A DNA stretch of 64,000 bases from Yoonia sediminilitoris (GTDB taxonomy: Bacteria; Pseudomonadota; Alphaproteobacteria; Rhodobacterales; Rhodobacteraceae): assembly GCF_003058085.1 (NCBI RefSeq), contig NZ_QBUD01000007.1, forward strand, positions 1 through 64,000, given 5' to 3'. The translations under genes were made by a program, and so were the position numbers. Below are positions 28,138 through 37,321 of the stretch, one piece after another (the stretch's first letter is position 1; each line of letters begins with the position of its first letter). Under the pieces are notes generated by a model. The model had not been told where the DNA came from. It did not search any database and worked only from the letters and a program-made list of their open reading frames with translations.

Positions 28138-29169
28138 TTACTCGATCGTCACGCCGACGGCCTTGCCCACAGTGTCATTCCAGCGTTCGGCCCAGTCGCC
28201 CCCGGCGCGTTCCGCCCATTCTGGCAGTACCTCGGTTGTCAGGATCGTTCGTGCCCGGTCAAAATCGGCATCACTGACAGCAACCAGTTTCATCGCGCGC
28301 TGCTCGCCCGACGGGCATTCGCCATTCCCTGTCAGACAGGCGATATCGTTGACCAACGCATCCTGCGCACTCGCCCATGCCGGGTCTTCGAAACCTTCGG
28401 CAATCTGTGTCGTGATCAATGCCTGTGTGTCAGCGCCAAGGCTATTCCACTTGTCCAGATTGATCGCCGTGACCACAGAGTCCCAACCACCCAGCGGAAT
28501 TGGCAAAAGGTGCGTCGACACTTCCCACCAGCCGGCACTGTAGCCAGAACCGGCACCCGTAACGGCGCAATCGACGACACCGTTTTGCAGCGCACCCGGG
28601 ACTTCAGAGAATGACACATTGACACCTTCCGCGCCCAGCGCCTCAAGCAGTTTGGCAGTCATGCGACCAGAGGCGCGGACCTTGAGCCCTTCAAGATCAG
28701 CAAGATTGTTGATCTCGTGATTGCAGAAAACCACCTGCGGCGGATAGGGCGCAATGGCCAGCACATGCGAATTGAAGCGGTCGCGGTAGATGTCCGCCAC
28801 CATCGGACGGGCCGCATCGACCATTGCGCGCGCTTCATCTGCGCTCAGGGCAAGCAAGGGTACGTCGAGACCTTCAAGTTCAGGCGCATCGGCGACCGCA
28901 TAATCCGCAACAGTCATTGCCACGTCATACACCCCCTGCCCCAGAAGCGGATAGATGTCGCCCAGACCAAGGCTCATCTGGTTGTGCGTGGTCAGTTCAA
29001 CAGCGATTTCACCACCCGATGCCTCTGGCAGAATCTTGTTCCAGAACGGGGCTTCATATTGGTTGTGCAGTGGCAAGCTGGACCAGCTGCCGACCACGGA
29101 CAGGTCTTCTGCGGCAAGTGGGGTAGCAAGCGCTGTGCTTGCAGCAAGGATCGAGAGTGTCTTTTTCAT
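28138..29169 (-). CDS. dctP: TRAP transporter periplasmic substrate-binding protein
   Basis: A 343-residue DctP-family protein with a signal peptide ending ALATPLAAEDL. The body has family features: KILPEASGGEIAVELTTHNQMSLG, the carboxylate-binding region around LKVRASGRMTAKLLEALGAEGVNVSFSEVPGALQNGVVD, and GWWEVSTHLLPIPLGG. The key arginine (KVRASGR) suggests a carboxylated substrate. Four cysteines (VFCNHE, VDCAVT, IACL, GECPSG) are more than usual. It lies 15 bp after the hydro-lyase gene and starts the transporter set. The ligand is unknown. Confidence 0.9.
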   Translation of the reverse strand: MKKTLSILAASTALATPLAAEDLSVVGSWSSLPLHNQYEAPFWNKILPEASGGEIAVELTTHNQMSLGLGDIYPLLGQGVYDVAMTVADYAVADAPELEGLDVPLLALSADEARAMVDAARPMVADIYRDRFNSHVLAIAPYPPQVVFCNHEINNLADLEGLKVRASGRMTAKLLEALGAEGVNVSFSEVPGALQNGVVDCAVTGAGSGYSAGWWEVSTHLLPIPLGGWDSVVTAINLDKWNSLGADTQALITTQIAEGFEDPAWASAQDALVNDIACLTGNGECPSGEQRAMKLVAVSDADFDRARTILTTEVLPEWAERAGGDWAERWNDTVGKAVGVTIE

Positions 29170-29184
29170 CGTGTGTTTCCTTCT

Positions 29185-30009
29185 TTAAACTGGCTTCATG
29201 ATTGTTGTTTCCGCATCTTCGGCCACATCTGCGATCAGCATATGGCCAGGCGAATGGGTGACGCAGATTGGCAGCCCTGCGTCCAAAAGGACATTTTGCG
29301 GTGTGACGCCGCAGGCCCAAAAGACCGGCACTTCGCCGGGTCTGATATCAACGGCATCGCCCCAGTCCGGCTGGGACAGATCGGCAATGCCGATTTGCGC
29401 CGGATCTCCGGCGGCAATTGGCGCACCGTGAGCTTGGGGGAAGCGGCTGCTGATTTCTCTGGCCTCGGCAACCTGGGCTTCGGGGATCGGGCGCATCGTC
29501 ACAACCATTCGCCCGCTGAACCGGCCTGCGGGCACAAGGTCGATATTGGAGCGATACATGGGGACATTCTTGCCAGTCTCACTGTGACGCACCGGAATCC
29601 CCGCCCGCAAAAGCGCGTTTTCAAAGGTGAAGGAACAGCCCAATGCCACAGTCACAAGATCATCGGTCCAGATGTCGGTAATATCGGTGACTTCCTTGTC
29701 CAGATTACCGTTCACAAAGACCCGATATTTTGAAACATCCGTCCGAATGTCGATGTCGCGCCCCAAGGTGGGCAAAGCCGGGTTGCCGCTGTCGCTGATG
29801 CCAACGATGGGGCATGGTTTGGGGTTGCGCTGGCAAAAGCGCAGGAAATCAAGCGCGTACCGTTCAGGCAGGATCGCCAGATTGCATTGCAGTTTTCCCG
29901 CGGCCAATCCGGCCGTGTGCCCATCGTATGACCCATCCCGGATCGCGGCCCGCACATCCGCCGCAGAGGCTTTGACCAAATCGGCATGTGATACGGATTT
30001 TGCTGTCAT
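29185..30009 (-). CDS. DUF1445 putative hydro-lyase (D-glutamate cyclase-like)
   Basis: A 274-residue protein of the UPF0317/DUF1445 family. It has LAAGKLQCNLAILPERYALDFLRFCQRNPKPCPI at the N terminus and the C-terminal WACGVTPQNVLL and CVTHSPGHMLIAD motifs. A eukaryotic member is D-glutamate cyclase, and bacterial members are annotated as hydro-lyases. I chose the ATG at 30009 after a GGGGGCGGA stretch. It lies directly upstream of the TRAP genes, so its substrate is probably what the transporter brings in. Confidence 0.85.
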   Translation of the reverse strand: MTAKSVSHADLVKASAADVRAAIRDGSYDGHTAGLAAGKLQCNLAILPERYALDFLRFCQRNPKPCPIVGISDSGNPALPTLGRDIDIRTDVSKYRVFVNGNLDKEVTDITDIWTDDLVTVALGCSFTFENALLRAGIPVRHSETGKNVPMYRSNIDLVPAGRFSGRMVVTMRPIPEAQVAEAREISSRFPQAHGAPIAAGDPAQIGIADLSQPDWGDAVDIRPGEVPVFWACGVTPQNVLLDAGLPICVTHSPGHMLIADVAEDAETTIMKPV

Positions 30010-30104
30010 GATGTCCGCCCCCGGGAGTTCCCTTGGAAGGATCACACAGGTCCCGACATCGCGCAATTTATCATTTTATATCAGGTGTGATCGATTTTTT
30101 GAAT

Positions 30105-30983
30105 TTACTTTGGATGGATTTCATCCCACGCCAGCGCGACGGCGCGCGCCATTTCAGCGCTGTTTTCCACCAGAAAGCTGCGCGGCTCTGACAGATAAGA
30201 CGCCGTAAAGGCCAGCGGCTGCGGCTGAAATCCTGCATCAAATTCAACAATCTGGCCTGATTCCAGAAAATCGTTGGCCAGCGCGCGCGGATAAGGACCC
30301 ACCGCGATCCCCGCCGCAATCATCTTGAGGCTGGCTGAAAGTGACGCTGACGCAAACACCCGCAACTTGGGCCCGACACGGCGGGACAATTCAGACATCA
30401 GTTCCCTGTAAGGACGCGTCTGACTGGAATAGGAAATGACGGGAATTTTGCTCAGGTCGGTTTGCGCATTCATGGTTGACCGGTACCAATGCAAGTCAAA
30501 CGGCGGCAGGGCGACATTCTCGACCGAGAATTCAGAAATCGGCCCCATCAGAAACGCCATGTCCAGCTTGCGCTCCAACAACGCGGCGCGCAGGTTGATC
30601 GAAATATCTACCGTCAGATCGACGTTCACCCGTGGGTACTGTTCGCTGAACGCCTTGAGGAAATCGGGCAGCCACGCCTGCGCAATGGTTTCAGAGGCCC
30701 CGACGCGAAACAGCCCTTCGGCCTCTGACGGGTTGGCGACGCGCTGCTTGATCTCTTCTTCCACGAACAGCATTTGTTCGGCGTAGGACAGCAGTAGCGT
30801 GCCATGTTTCGTCAGCACCAACTCACCCGGTCCACGTTCAAACAGTGCGACCCGCAATTCATGCTCCAGATTTGAAATGCGGGTGGAAACAGCGGGTTGC
30901 GACAGGTTCAGCCGTTCGGCCGCCTTGCGAAAGCCGCCCAGACGGGCCACCCAGAGGAATGTGCGGATTTGGTCAAAGGTCAT
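30105..30983 (-). CDS. LysR-type transcriptional regulator
   Basis: A 292-residue LysR protein. The N-terminal winged helix reads FDQIRTFLWVARLGGFRKAAERLNLSQPAVSTRISNLEHEL. The effector-binding domain starts near LFRVGASETIAQAWLPDFLKAF. An ATG two codons upstream (30989) is equally possible; neither has a clear ribosome site. It is transcribed in the same direction as the hydro-lyase and TRAP genes and lies 95 bp before them, so it probably controls them. The 51 bp upstream lead to the ThDP enzyme gene. Confidence 0.9.
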   Translation of the reverse strand: MTFDQIRTFLWVARLGGFRKAAERLNLSQPAVSTRISNLEHELRVALFERGPGELVLTKHGTLLLSYAEQMLFVEEEIKQRVANPSEAEGLFRVGASETIAQAWLPDFLKAFSEQYPRVNVDLTVDISINLRAALLERKLDMAFLMGPISEFSVENVALPPFDLHWYRSTMNAQTDLSKIPVISYSSQTRPYRELMSELSRRVGPKLRVFASASLSASLKMIAAGIAVGPYPRALANDFLESGQIVEFDAGFQPQPLAFTASYLSEPRSFLVENSAEMARAVALAWDEIHPK

Positions 30984-31034
30984 GACCATTGATAAGTTGG
31001 ATCAATGCCGGGGCAAAGCGATAACTTGAACGGC

Positions 31035-32630
31035 CTAGTTCGCCACGCCCGCGATATCCGATTTCACATGAATGATGGTCGGGCCCTTTGTCGCAAGCGC
31101 GGTCGTGATCGCAGATTTTAAGTCTGGCAGGCTTTGCGGGGCCGCCGACGCGGCACTGTAGGCCTCTGCCAGTTTACAGAAATCCGGGTTGCGCTGGACG
31201 ACTGCATTTGGCGCGATTTGCGCGCGCACCATGCTGTCTTCAATCTCGCCCAGCTTGCCATTGTCCCAGATGATGATGGGCAGGGTCAGTTCCAGTTCGA
31301 CGGCAACAGCCAATTCCTGCACCGTGTACTGGAACCCATAGTCACCCATGATTGCGATGACCGGTTGGTCGCGGCAGCCGATCTTGCCACCAATCGCCGC
31401 TGGCAGCGCGTAGCCCAAAGTTCCGAAACCATAAGGATGATGCCAATGCCCCGGGCGGTCCATCGGATAGACTTCCTTTGCGGCATAGGCGAATTGGGTC
31501 ATGTCTGAATAGATCATCGCATCCACTGGCAGCGCCTCTTTCAGCGCATCCGCGACAGGCAGGATGCCGGGGCGGTCCATATCAATTTCGCTGCGCCATT
31601 TGGTCTTGGTTTGTTGAACCTGATCGGCTGACCAGTCGGAATTTATGGTCACGCCAGCCAGTGCATCGTCCACAGCGGCCACCCATGCGGCTGCATCTGA
31701 TTGCACAATCATCACGTTGTTTTGGGCATCACAGAGCATTTCAGGGTCAATGTCGATGCGGATCAGCGGGACATCATCCGCCAGTTCATCACGCCACAGG
31801 TCAACTTCTGACAGTTCGGTTCCAATGGCAAAGACCACATCAGCCTCGGCGATGATCCGCCCTGAGTCGGGACGTGCAAGAAACGATCCAAAATGCAGCG
31901 GATCAGTTGCCGGAATAACCCCGCGCCCGGCGTAGGTCGACATGCTCGCGACGCCCATGCGCCGTACAAGGTCCGCCAATCGCCGCGCTGGTTTCCGTGC
32001 GCCTCCCCCAACGATCATGAATGGCTTTTGCGCATTCTTCAGCAAATCCGCGCAGGTTCCCGAAGAAACGGTATCAACAGCGCCCACTGGTGGCACAGAG
32101 GCAAGCGCCGGAAAGCTCCCCCCGGGGCCTTCGAGCGCTTTGATCGGCAAGCTCAGATGTTTGGGCCGAGGACGTTTCGTTTCAAACTCAAGAAACGCAC
32201 GGTCGACCAACTGATAAGCGGCATCGGCATTTGCGGTCGTGCGCGACCAATCGCAAACCGCTGCCGCCGCTGCATTTTGATCAATCATCTGATGCAATTG
32301 CCCGTGACGCGCGGCCGTCTCGTCCAGACAGCTTGAGATCACCAGCATCGGCACGCTGTCGGAATAGGCCTGCCCCATCGGGGTCATGATATTGCACAGC
32401 CCCGGCCCCGTGATCACGTAGGCCACACCGGGCTTGCCCGTTGCGCGGGCGTAACCATCGGCCATGAAACCCGCACCCTGCTCGTGACGGGCCAGCACAT
32501 GGGTGATCCCGGCCTTTTCGATGCCGCGGTACATTTCCTGATTGTGTACACCGGGTATGCCAAAGATCACATCGACGCCGCGATCCTTCAGCATATGGGA
32601 TATCTGGGCACCAAGGGGGCGTTGGGTCAT
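31035..32630 (-). CDS. ThDP-dependent decarboxylase, AruI / acetolactate synthase-like
   Basis: A 531-residue enzyme with the three domains of the acetolactate synthase family. Domain 1 contains the catalytic Glu in LARHEQGAGFMADGYARATGKPGVAYVITGPGL. The middle domain has MIVGGGARKP. The C-terminal ThDP domain has MGDYGFQYTVQEL followed by IIWDN. It resembles 5-guanidino-2-oxopentanoate decarboxylase (AruI, arginine transaminase pathway), but other 2-oxo acids are possible. The start at 32630 follows GGAGGG and shares one base with the trkH stop (TGATG), so the two are translationally coupled. A much longer open frame running into trkH is spurious. Confidence 0.85.
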   Translation of the reverse strand: MTQRPLGAQISHMLKDRGVDVIFGIPGVHNQEMYRGIEKAGITHVLARHEQGAGFMADGYARATGKPGVAYVITGPGLCNIMTPMGQAYSDSVPMLVISSCLDETAARHGQLHQMIDQNAAAAAVCDWSRTTANADAAYQLVDRAFLEFETKRPRPKHLSLPIKALEGPGGSFPALASVPPVGAVDTVSSGTCADLLKNAQKPFMIVGGGARKPARRLADLVRRMGVASMSTYAGRGVIPATDPLHFGSFLARPDSGRIIAEADVVFAIGTELSEVDLWRDELADDVPLIRIDIDPEMLCDAQNNVMIVQSDAAAWVAAVDDALAGVTINSDWSADQVQQTKTKWRSEIDMDRPGILPVADALKEALPVDAMIYSDMTQFAYAAKEVYPMDRPGHWHHPYGFGTLGYALPAAIGGKIGCRDQPVIAIMGDYGFQYTVQELAVAVELELTLPIIIWDNGKLGEIEDSMVRAQIAPNAVVQRNPDFCKLAEAYSAASAAPQSLPDLKSAITTALATKGPTIIHVKSDIAGVAN

Positions 32631-34078
32631 CAGTCCCTCCAGAATCTGACGGACAGAATCGTCAGGATCACCATGATCTCCAACCGGCCCACGAACATCG
32701 CAATGGCCAATATCCATTTGGCTGTGTCGTTGATATATTGATATGTGCCTGCGGGGCCGATCTCGATACCAAGTCCGGGGCCAATGTTGGCCAACGCGGT
32801 CGCCGCCCCCGACACCGATGTGATAAAATCCAGCCCTGTCATGCCCAACAACACCGATGTCCCGCCCAGCGTCAGGATAAAGGCCACCAGAAACGCCATG
32901 ACCGAGTTCAGAACGTCCTCTGAAATCGGGCGGCCTTCGTAGCGCGGAGTGAATATGCCGTGTGGCGAGTGGATTTGCCTGATCTGGCTTTTGATCGCAG
33001 CAAAAACCAACTGATAGCGAAAGACCTTGACCGAACAGGCGGTCGAGCCCGCACACCCCCCGATCAGCCCGATGAAAAAGAACATCGCGACAGGGAAGGT
33101 GCCCCATTGCATGTAGTCCGCGTTCGCATAGCCCGTCCCCGTGATGATCGAGGTGACGTTAAACAGCGCCTGACGAAAGGCGCGCTCGGACACGACCCCT
33201 TCGCGGCCGACGATCCATGAGGTGATAAGCAGGACGCAGATCAGAATGATCACCAGAAATGTGCGGATCTGGCTGTCGCGCCACAAGGGCTGCGCGGTTC
33301 CGGCCAGCAGTTGCACATAACGCACAAAGGGCAAGGCAGCCAGAATCATGAAAAGGCTGGCGGCATAGTGGATGCCCGCACCATAGGCCGCAAACGACTG
33401 GTCGGAATTCGCCATCCCCCCCGTGGCAATGGTTGTCATGGCATGCACGATCGCGTCAAAACCCGTCATCCCCAGTGCAGAATAGACAAACGCACAGATG
33501 CAGCTCAGCGCCACATAGATCACGGAAATCTGGGTCGCGATCTGCCCGGCCCGTGGCAGGATTTTCCCCATCGTATCAAAGGATTCCGAGCGGAAAATCT
33601 GCATCCCCCCGACCTTGAGCTCGGGCAGGAAAACCATCGCAACAACAATAATGCCGATCCCGCCGAGCCATTGTAGAATGCCCCGCCACAGCTTGAGCCC
33701 GTCCGGCAGGTCCTCCAGCTTGGTAAAGTTGCTGGCCCCCGTCGTGGTCAGCCCCGACATCGATTCAAAGAAAGCGTCGGTCAGGCTGGCCTCTGTCGCC
33801 CCCAGCAGAAAGGGGATCGCGCCGAAAATGGGGAGGGTCAGCCACACCAATGAGGTCAGCAGAAAGGTCTGCCGCAGTGACAGCCCTTCGGTCACGCCAT
33901 TGGCGCAAGCCAGGGCCATCAGGCCACCGCACAGGACGGTAATGACCGCGCTTTCAAAGAATACAAACCAATGGCCGTTGCCCGCCAGCAAGTCCGCCCC
34001 CAGAGGGGCGAGCATCGTCAACCCCAAAGCGGCGACAAGCAATCCAATCACATATCCGACGGGGCGCAGATCAAGCAT
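32630..34078 (-). CDS. trkH: Potassium uptake channel subunit TrkH
   Basis: A 482-residue membrane protein of the Trk/Ktr channel family. Selectivity-filter loops include SGLTTTGASNF, TIATGGMANSD, IITGTGYANADY and a fourth near VSGAATALANIGPG. LIGGCAGSTACSVKVFR is conserved in TrkH. It imports K+ together with the NAD-binding TrkA, which is not in the window. Its stop overlaps the start of the ThDP decarboxylase by one base, an unusual partner for a potassium transporter. Confidence 0.94.
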   Translation of the reverse strand: MLDLRPVGYVIGLLVAALGLTMLAPLGADLLAGNGHWFVFFESAVITVLCGGLMALACANGVTEGLSLRQTFLLTSLVWLTLPIFGAIPFLLGATEASLTDAFFESMSGLTTTGASNFTKLEDLPDGLKLWRGILQWLGGIGIIVVAMVFLPELKVGGMQIFRSESFDTMGKILPRAGQIATQISVIYVALSCICAFVYSALGMTGFDAIVHAMTTIATGGMANSDQSFAAYGAGIHYAASLFMILAALPFVRYVQLLAGTAQPLWRDSQIRTFLVIILICVLLITSWIVGREGVVSERAFRQALFNVTSIITGTGYANADYMQWGTFPVAMFFFIGLIGGCAGSTACSVKVFRYQLVFAAIKSQIRQIHSPHGIFTPRYEGRPISEDVLNSVMAFLVAFILTLGGTSVLLGMTGLDFITSVSGAATALANIGPGLGIEIGPAGTYQYINDTAKWILAIAMFVGRLEIMVILTILSVRFWRD

Positions 34079-34207
34079 GGCGCAGGGTTGGCCCGAGGCG
34101 TAGGGAGTGTCAAGAAGTCATGGGCTTGATGGCGTGTCAGCCGCGATCCGGGAAACGCCCTCCAATATAGCACGATGCACCGGAAGGCAGGTTTCTTTTG
34201 TCAAGAT

Positions 34208-35311
34208 TCACCCCACGTGGAAAAGCGACGCGAACAGCTTGGGGTCGATGCTTTCAGTTGCAAAGGTCTCTCCTTCGGTCAGAACCGACACCGCATCGTG
34301 GCTGTGCAGGCTTTCCTGATGGCTGGCGATCACTCGGAAATCTGCAATCCGCGGATCAAGTTGCAGTTGCTCAGTGAACAAACGGGCCGCGTCCTCGACA
34401 AAGATCGGATTGGCGGCGTTCAGTTCCGCAAATGCCTGCTCGTCCTCGCGCTTGACCATCACTTGGGTTTCAGTCGGCACGGCGGCACGGGCACGGTCAA
34501 TCAGATCTTCGAACCACAACACGCCGGCCTCGTTGTCCAGTAACACCGAAATCCGCGCCACAGAGCGCTGCGAATGTGGTGTCGCCAATTGCCCCCTGAA
34601 TTGGCGGGCATGTTCGGACAGTTCCAGCGAACAGGGGCAAGTGGATGAATAGACATAATCCAGATGGATGATCTTTTTGCGCACGCCCGCGCTTTCGACA
34701 AGTTCCAGCGCGATGTCGTAATACTGATAGCCTTCAAGGCCCGACCGCAGGCTTTGCACCTTCATCGGAAAACTGAACCGCATCTGGATGCGTGCATCAA
34801 AGCTTTCCAGATCACTCTTGTAGGCATCCAGCGCCCGTTCGATCACGTCAAAGCTGAATGTTTCTTCCGCGTGCTTGTAGAAGGTCCGCATGATCCGGGA
34901 CATGTTGATGCCCTTCTTTTCCGCCTCGAGCGACACGGTGCCCGTCACGGATGTTTCCAACGTCAGGTCGCCATTGTCGCGGGTATGAAACCGGATCGGC
35001 AGGCGGAAATTCGATATGCCGACATGCTGGATTTGCTGCTGCGCACCGCGGATCAGGCTGGATGGCCCGTTTTGCAGATCAGGCATCGTGGCTTTGTAGG
35101 CATCATCCACCTCAAACGCGTCAGGGTAGGCACGCGCAAGGGCCGGATAATTCGACACCTCCTGACCGGGGATCAGACGCGATACCAGCGGGTCAAGCGT
35201 GGCCACTTCCTCTGCCGTCACGTCATCCGCCCAACGGCGCAGTAATGCCAATGCCGCTTCTGCTTCTTCGCGGGTTGGTTCGCGATCCATATCAGGCGAG
35301 TGAATATTCAT
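34208..35311 (-). CDS. folE2: GTP cyclohydrolase I, FolE2 type
   Basis: FolE2 converts GTP to dihydroneopterin triphosphate, the first step of folate synthesis, and replaces zinc-dependent FolE. The 367-residue protein has the FolE2 signatures ISNFRLPIRF, KGINMSRIMRTFYKHA, the cysteine motif STCPCSLELSEHARQFRGQLATPHSQRS, and NAANPIFVEDAAR. I chose the ATG at 35311, about 10 bases after GAGAGGG. An open frame to 35470 runs into the acetyltransferase pseudogene and is not family sequence. Together with folB and folP at 15-17 kb, it gives three folate-pathway steps in the window. Confidence 0.94.
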   Translation of the reverse strand: MNIHSPDMDREPTREEAEAALALLRRWADDVTAEEVATLDPLVSRLIPGQEVSNYPALARAYPDAFEVDDAYKATMPDLQNGPSSLIRGAQQQIQHVGISNFRLPIRFHTRDNGDLTLETSVTGTVSLEAEKKGINMSRIMRTFYKHAEETFSFDVIERALDAYKSDLESFDARIQMRFSFPMKVQSLRSGLEGYQYYDIALELVESAGVRKKIIHLDYVYSSTCPCSLELSEHARQFRGQLATPHSQRSVARISVLLDNEAGVLWFEDLIDRARAAVPTETQVMVKREDEQAFAELNAANPIFVEDAARLFTEQLQLDPRIADFRVIASHQESLHSHDAVSVLTEGETFATESIDPKLFASLFHVG

Positions 35312-35411
35312 GTCAGGGGCCCTCTCAGGTGCGTCTGAATTGCCAAAATGGGGCGCTGCATCAGAGTTTCCAATGAATTCTTTGTAAATGCGCGAAAAAG
35401 TGAGTTCAGAA

Positions 35412-35888
35412 TCACCCATTGCGAAAGGGCACCAACGATTTTGACATGATCCAGTTTCCCAAAGAAACACCCCCGTGTTCTACCGTATTTGGCGCATCCA
35501 CCTGCCAACCTTGCCGCAAAAAGAACGGTTTGGCTAGATGGCTGGCCTGCACCGCCAACCGTTGCGATTGACGGTGTCGGGCCTCGTTTCTATCACATGA
35601 TACCGTGCAGTGGCGATCCCCTGACCAAATCGTGATGGGGTCACGAAAGCGGGATCAACATAACCATCGGGTGCCATGCAAATGAACCCTGGGAAGGTCC
35701 GGATCATGCGCGACGAAAGTGTCCGTCCCTCCAGACGCGCGGCCCATGCATCTGGTGCAGGAAAAGACGGGGACCAGGCATCGCGCTGTGATTGGTCAAG
35801 GTAACCAGACGTGCCGTATTTGACGGCGCCATGAAATATCTGCGCAAGTGCTGCCCTATCGTCGGCACCCAAAAGGGCGCATGCGCAT
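35412..35888 (-). pseudogene. GNAT acetyltransferase pseudogene, several frameshifts
   Basis: Translating all three frames reassembles a GNAT protein in pieces. The ATG at 35888 shares one base with the metZ stop (TGATG) and opens MRMRP; the next segment (ADDRAALAQIFHGAV to PDAWAARLEG) is one frame away, across a TTTT run. Near 35718 a TFVAHDP segment lies in another frame before returning to GFICMAPDGYVDPAFV. After ATARYHVIE the frame shifts again near 35582 to RLAVQASHLAKPFFLRQGWQV and ends at the TGA at 35414-35412. At least three indels are needed, so the gene is dead in this assembly. It was once translationally coupled to metZ. Confidence 0.78.
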
Positions 35889-37063
35889 CACATCACTTTG
35901 ATCGCTTGCCGCAAATCCGCCAGAAGATCATCCGCATCTTCTAATCCCACGCTCAACCGGATCAGACCCGGCGTAATTCCCAGCTTCTGCTTGGTCACTT
36001 CAGACAACCGCTGGTGGGTTGTTGTGGCCGGATGGGTCGCGATAGATTTCGCGTCGCCCAGATTGTTCGAGATGACGATAATATCAAGCGTGTTCAAAAG
36101 CTTGAACGCCTTTTCCTGACTGCCCGCGTCTATCGACAAAACGGTGCCCCCTGCCCCGATCTGGGCCACGGTCAGCGCGTGTTGTGGGTGGCTTTCCAAG
36201 CCCGGATAAATGACGTTGTCCAATGTCCCGTCCGCCTCCAGAGCTGCGGCCAGCTTGTGCGCCGTTTCCGCCTGCGCCCTGACCCGCAGGTCCATCGTTT
36301 CCAACCCTTTCAACATGATCCAGGCGTTGAAAGGCGACATCGCACCGCCCGTGTGTTTGAGGTAAGGTTCCACCGTGCCGCGAATGAACTCCTTAGTGCC
36401 AAGGATCACGCCGCCCAATGCGCGCCCCTGCCCGTCGATATGCTTTGTCGCGGAATAGACGACCACATCCGCCCCCTGCGCAATCGCATCCGAGAACACC
36501 GGCGTCGAAAAGACGTTGTCGACAACGACTGTTGCGCCGACCGCATGGGCCAGCGTGCTCACCGCTCTGATGTCAACCACTTCAAGCGTCGGGTTCGAGA
36601 TCGATTCGAAGAACACGGCCTTGGTGTCGGACCGGATCGCGGATTTCCATGCTACAAGGTCCGTACCATCAACAAATGTCACTTCGACCCCGTAACGGGT
36701 CAGGATTTCCTCAAGGATATAAAGGCACGACCCGAACAACGCCCGCGCAGACACCACATGATCACCTGCGCGCAGCATGGATGTCAGCGCGCCATTGACG
36801 GCCGCCATGCCCGACGCCGTGGCAAAGCCATCTTCGGCGCCTTCCAAAGCGGCGATCCGGTCTTCGAACATGGCCACGGTGGGGTTGCCATAGCGGGCAT
36901 AGATGAATTCATCCTCGCCCGCCTTGATAAAGCGCGCTTCTGCATCTTCGGCGGTATCATAGACGAAACCTTGCGTCAGATAGATCGCCTCACTCACTTC
37001 GTTATATTGGCTGCGCCGTGTGCCGGCATGGACCGCTTTGGTGCGTTTGTTCCACGTTTTCAT
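35888..37063 (-). CDS. metZ: O-succinylhomoserine sulfhydrylase
   Basis: MetZ makes homocysteine directly from O-succinylhomoserine and sulfide in methionine synthesis. The 391-residue protein is a Cys/Met-metabolism PLP enzyme. It has YARYGNPTVAMFEDRIAALEGAE, the PLP lysine in VVYSATKHIDGQGRALGG, and the C-terminal THQRLSEVTKQKLGITPGLIRLSVGLED. The ATG at 37063 gives the family length; the open frame continues upstream only by chance through the riboswitch leader. The 5' leader carries a SAM-II aptamer and a terminator, so expression should fall when SAM is plentiful. Confidence 0.95.
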   Translation of the reverse strand: MKTWNKRTKAVHAGTRRSQYNEVSEAIYLTQGFVYDTAEDAEARFIKAGEDEFIYARYGNPTVAMFEDRIAALEGAEDGFATASGMAAVNGALTSMLRAGDHVVSARALFGSCLYILEEILTRYGVEVTFVDGTDLVAWKSAIRSDTKAVFFESISNPTLEVVDIRAVSTLAHAVGATVVVDNVFSTPVFSDAIAQGADVVVYSATKHIDGQGRALGGVILGTKEFIRGTVEPYLKHTGGAMSPFNAWIMLKGLETMDLRVRAQAETAHKLAAALEADGTLDNVIYPGLESHPQHALTVAQIGAGGTVLSIDAGSQEKAFKLLNTLDIIVISNNLGDAKSIATHPATTTHQRLSEVTKQKLGITPGLIRLSVGLEDADDLLADLRQAIKVM

Positions 37064-37094
37064 GTCATTATACCTCGCGCCTATTGTGGCGCAT

Positions 37095-37130
37095 AAAAAA
37101 GCCCCGACACCGGGAAAAGGTATCGGGGTC
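37095..37130 (-). terminator. SAM-responsive intrinsic terminator in the metZ leader
   Basis: On the minus strand CCCCGATACC and GGTGTCGGGG form a 10-bp stem with loop TTTTCCC, followed by TTTTTT. It lies between the SAM-II aptamer and the metZ start, 32 bp before the ATG, where it can serve as the expression platform. Confidence 0.85.
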
Positions 37131-37140
37131 AATCCCGCTT

Positions 37141-37193
37141 CCTCTTTAGCGGCATATTTAACGTGGCCCGCAATCCGGTAACAAATCGCCACG
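37141..37193 (-). promoter_or_regulatory. SAM-II riboswitch aptamer
   Basis: The minus strand matches the SAM-II pseudoknot consensus in order. GTGGC (37192-37188) opens stem P1, then GATTTGTTACCGGATTGC, then the closing GCCAC (37167-37163), then GTTAAATATGCC and GCTAAAGAGG at the 3' strand. The conserved GATTT, ACCG-ATTGC, TAAAT and GCTAAA blocks are all present. SAM-II controls methionine genes in alphaproteobacteria, and metZ is a standard target. Confidence 0.88.
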
Positions 37194-37321
37194 GACAGGC
37201 AAATACGCCGATGCCGGGCATTCGTCAATCCTGCCGGGCGCGAATTGCGGCACCGCGAACAGGGGTTGTTCTTTGCGCCTTGCCTGCCATTCTGCGTTTT
37301 GATTGCTAGAAAGGACACCGA

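Noticed and set aside
32631..33107. N-terminal extension of the ThDP decarboxylase into trkH
   Set aside because: The extension is a frame inside trkH. A good ribosome site (GGAGGG) and family alignment fix the start at 32630.
36014..37096. A 360-codon plus-strand open frame
   Set aside because: It is antisense to metZ and its leader and has no family features.
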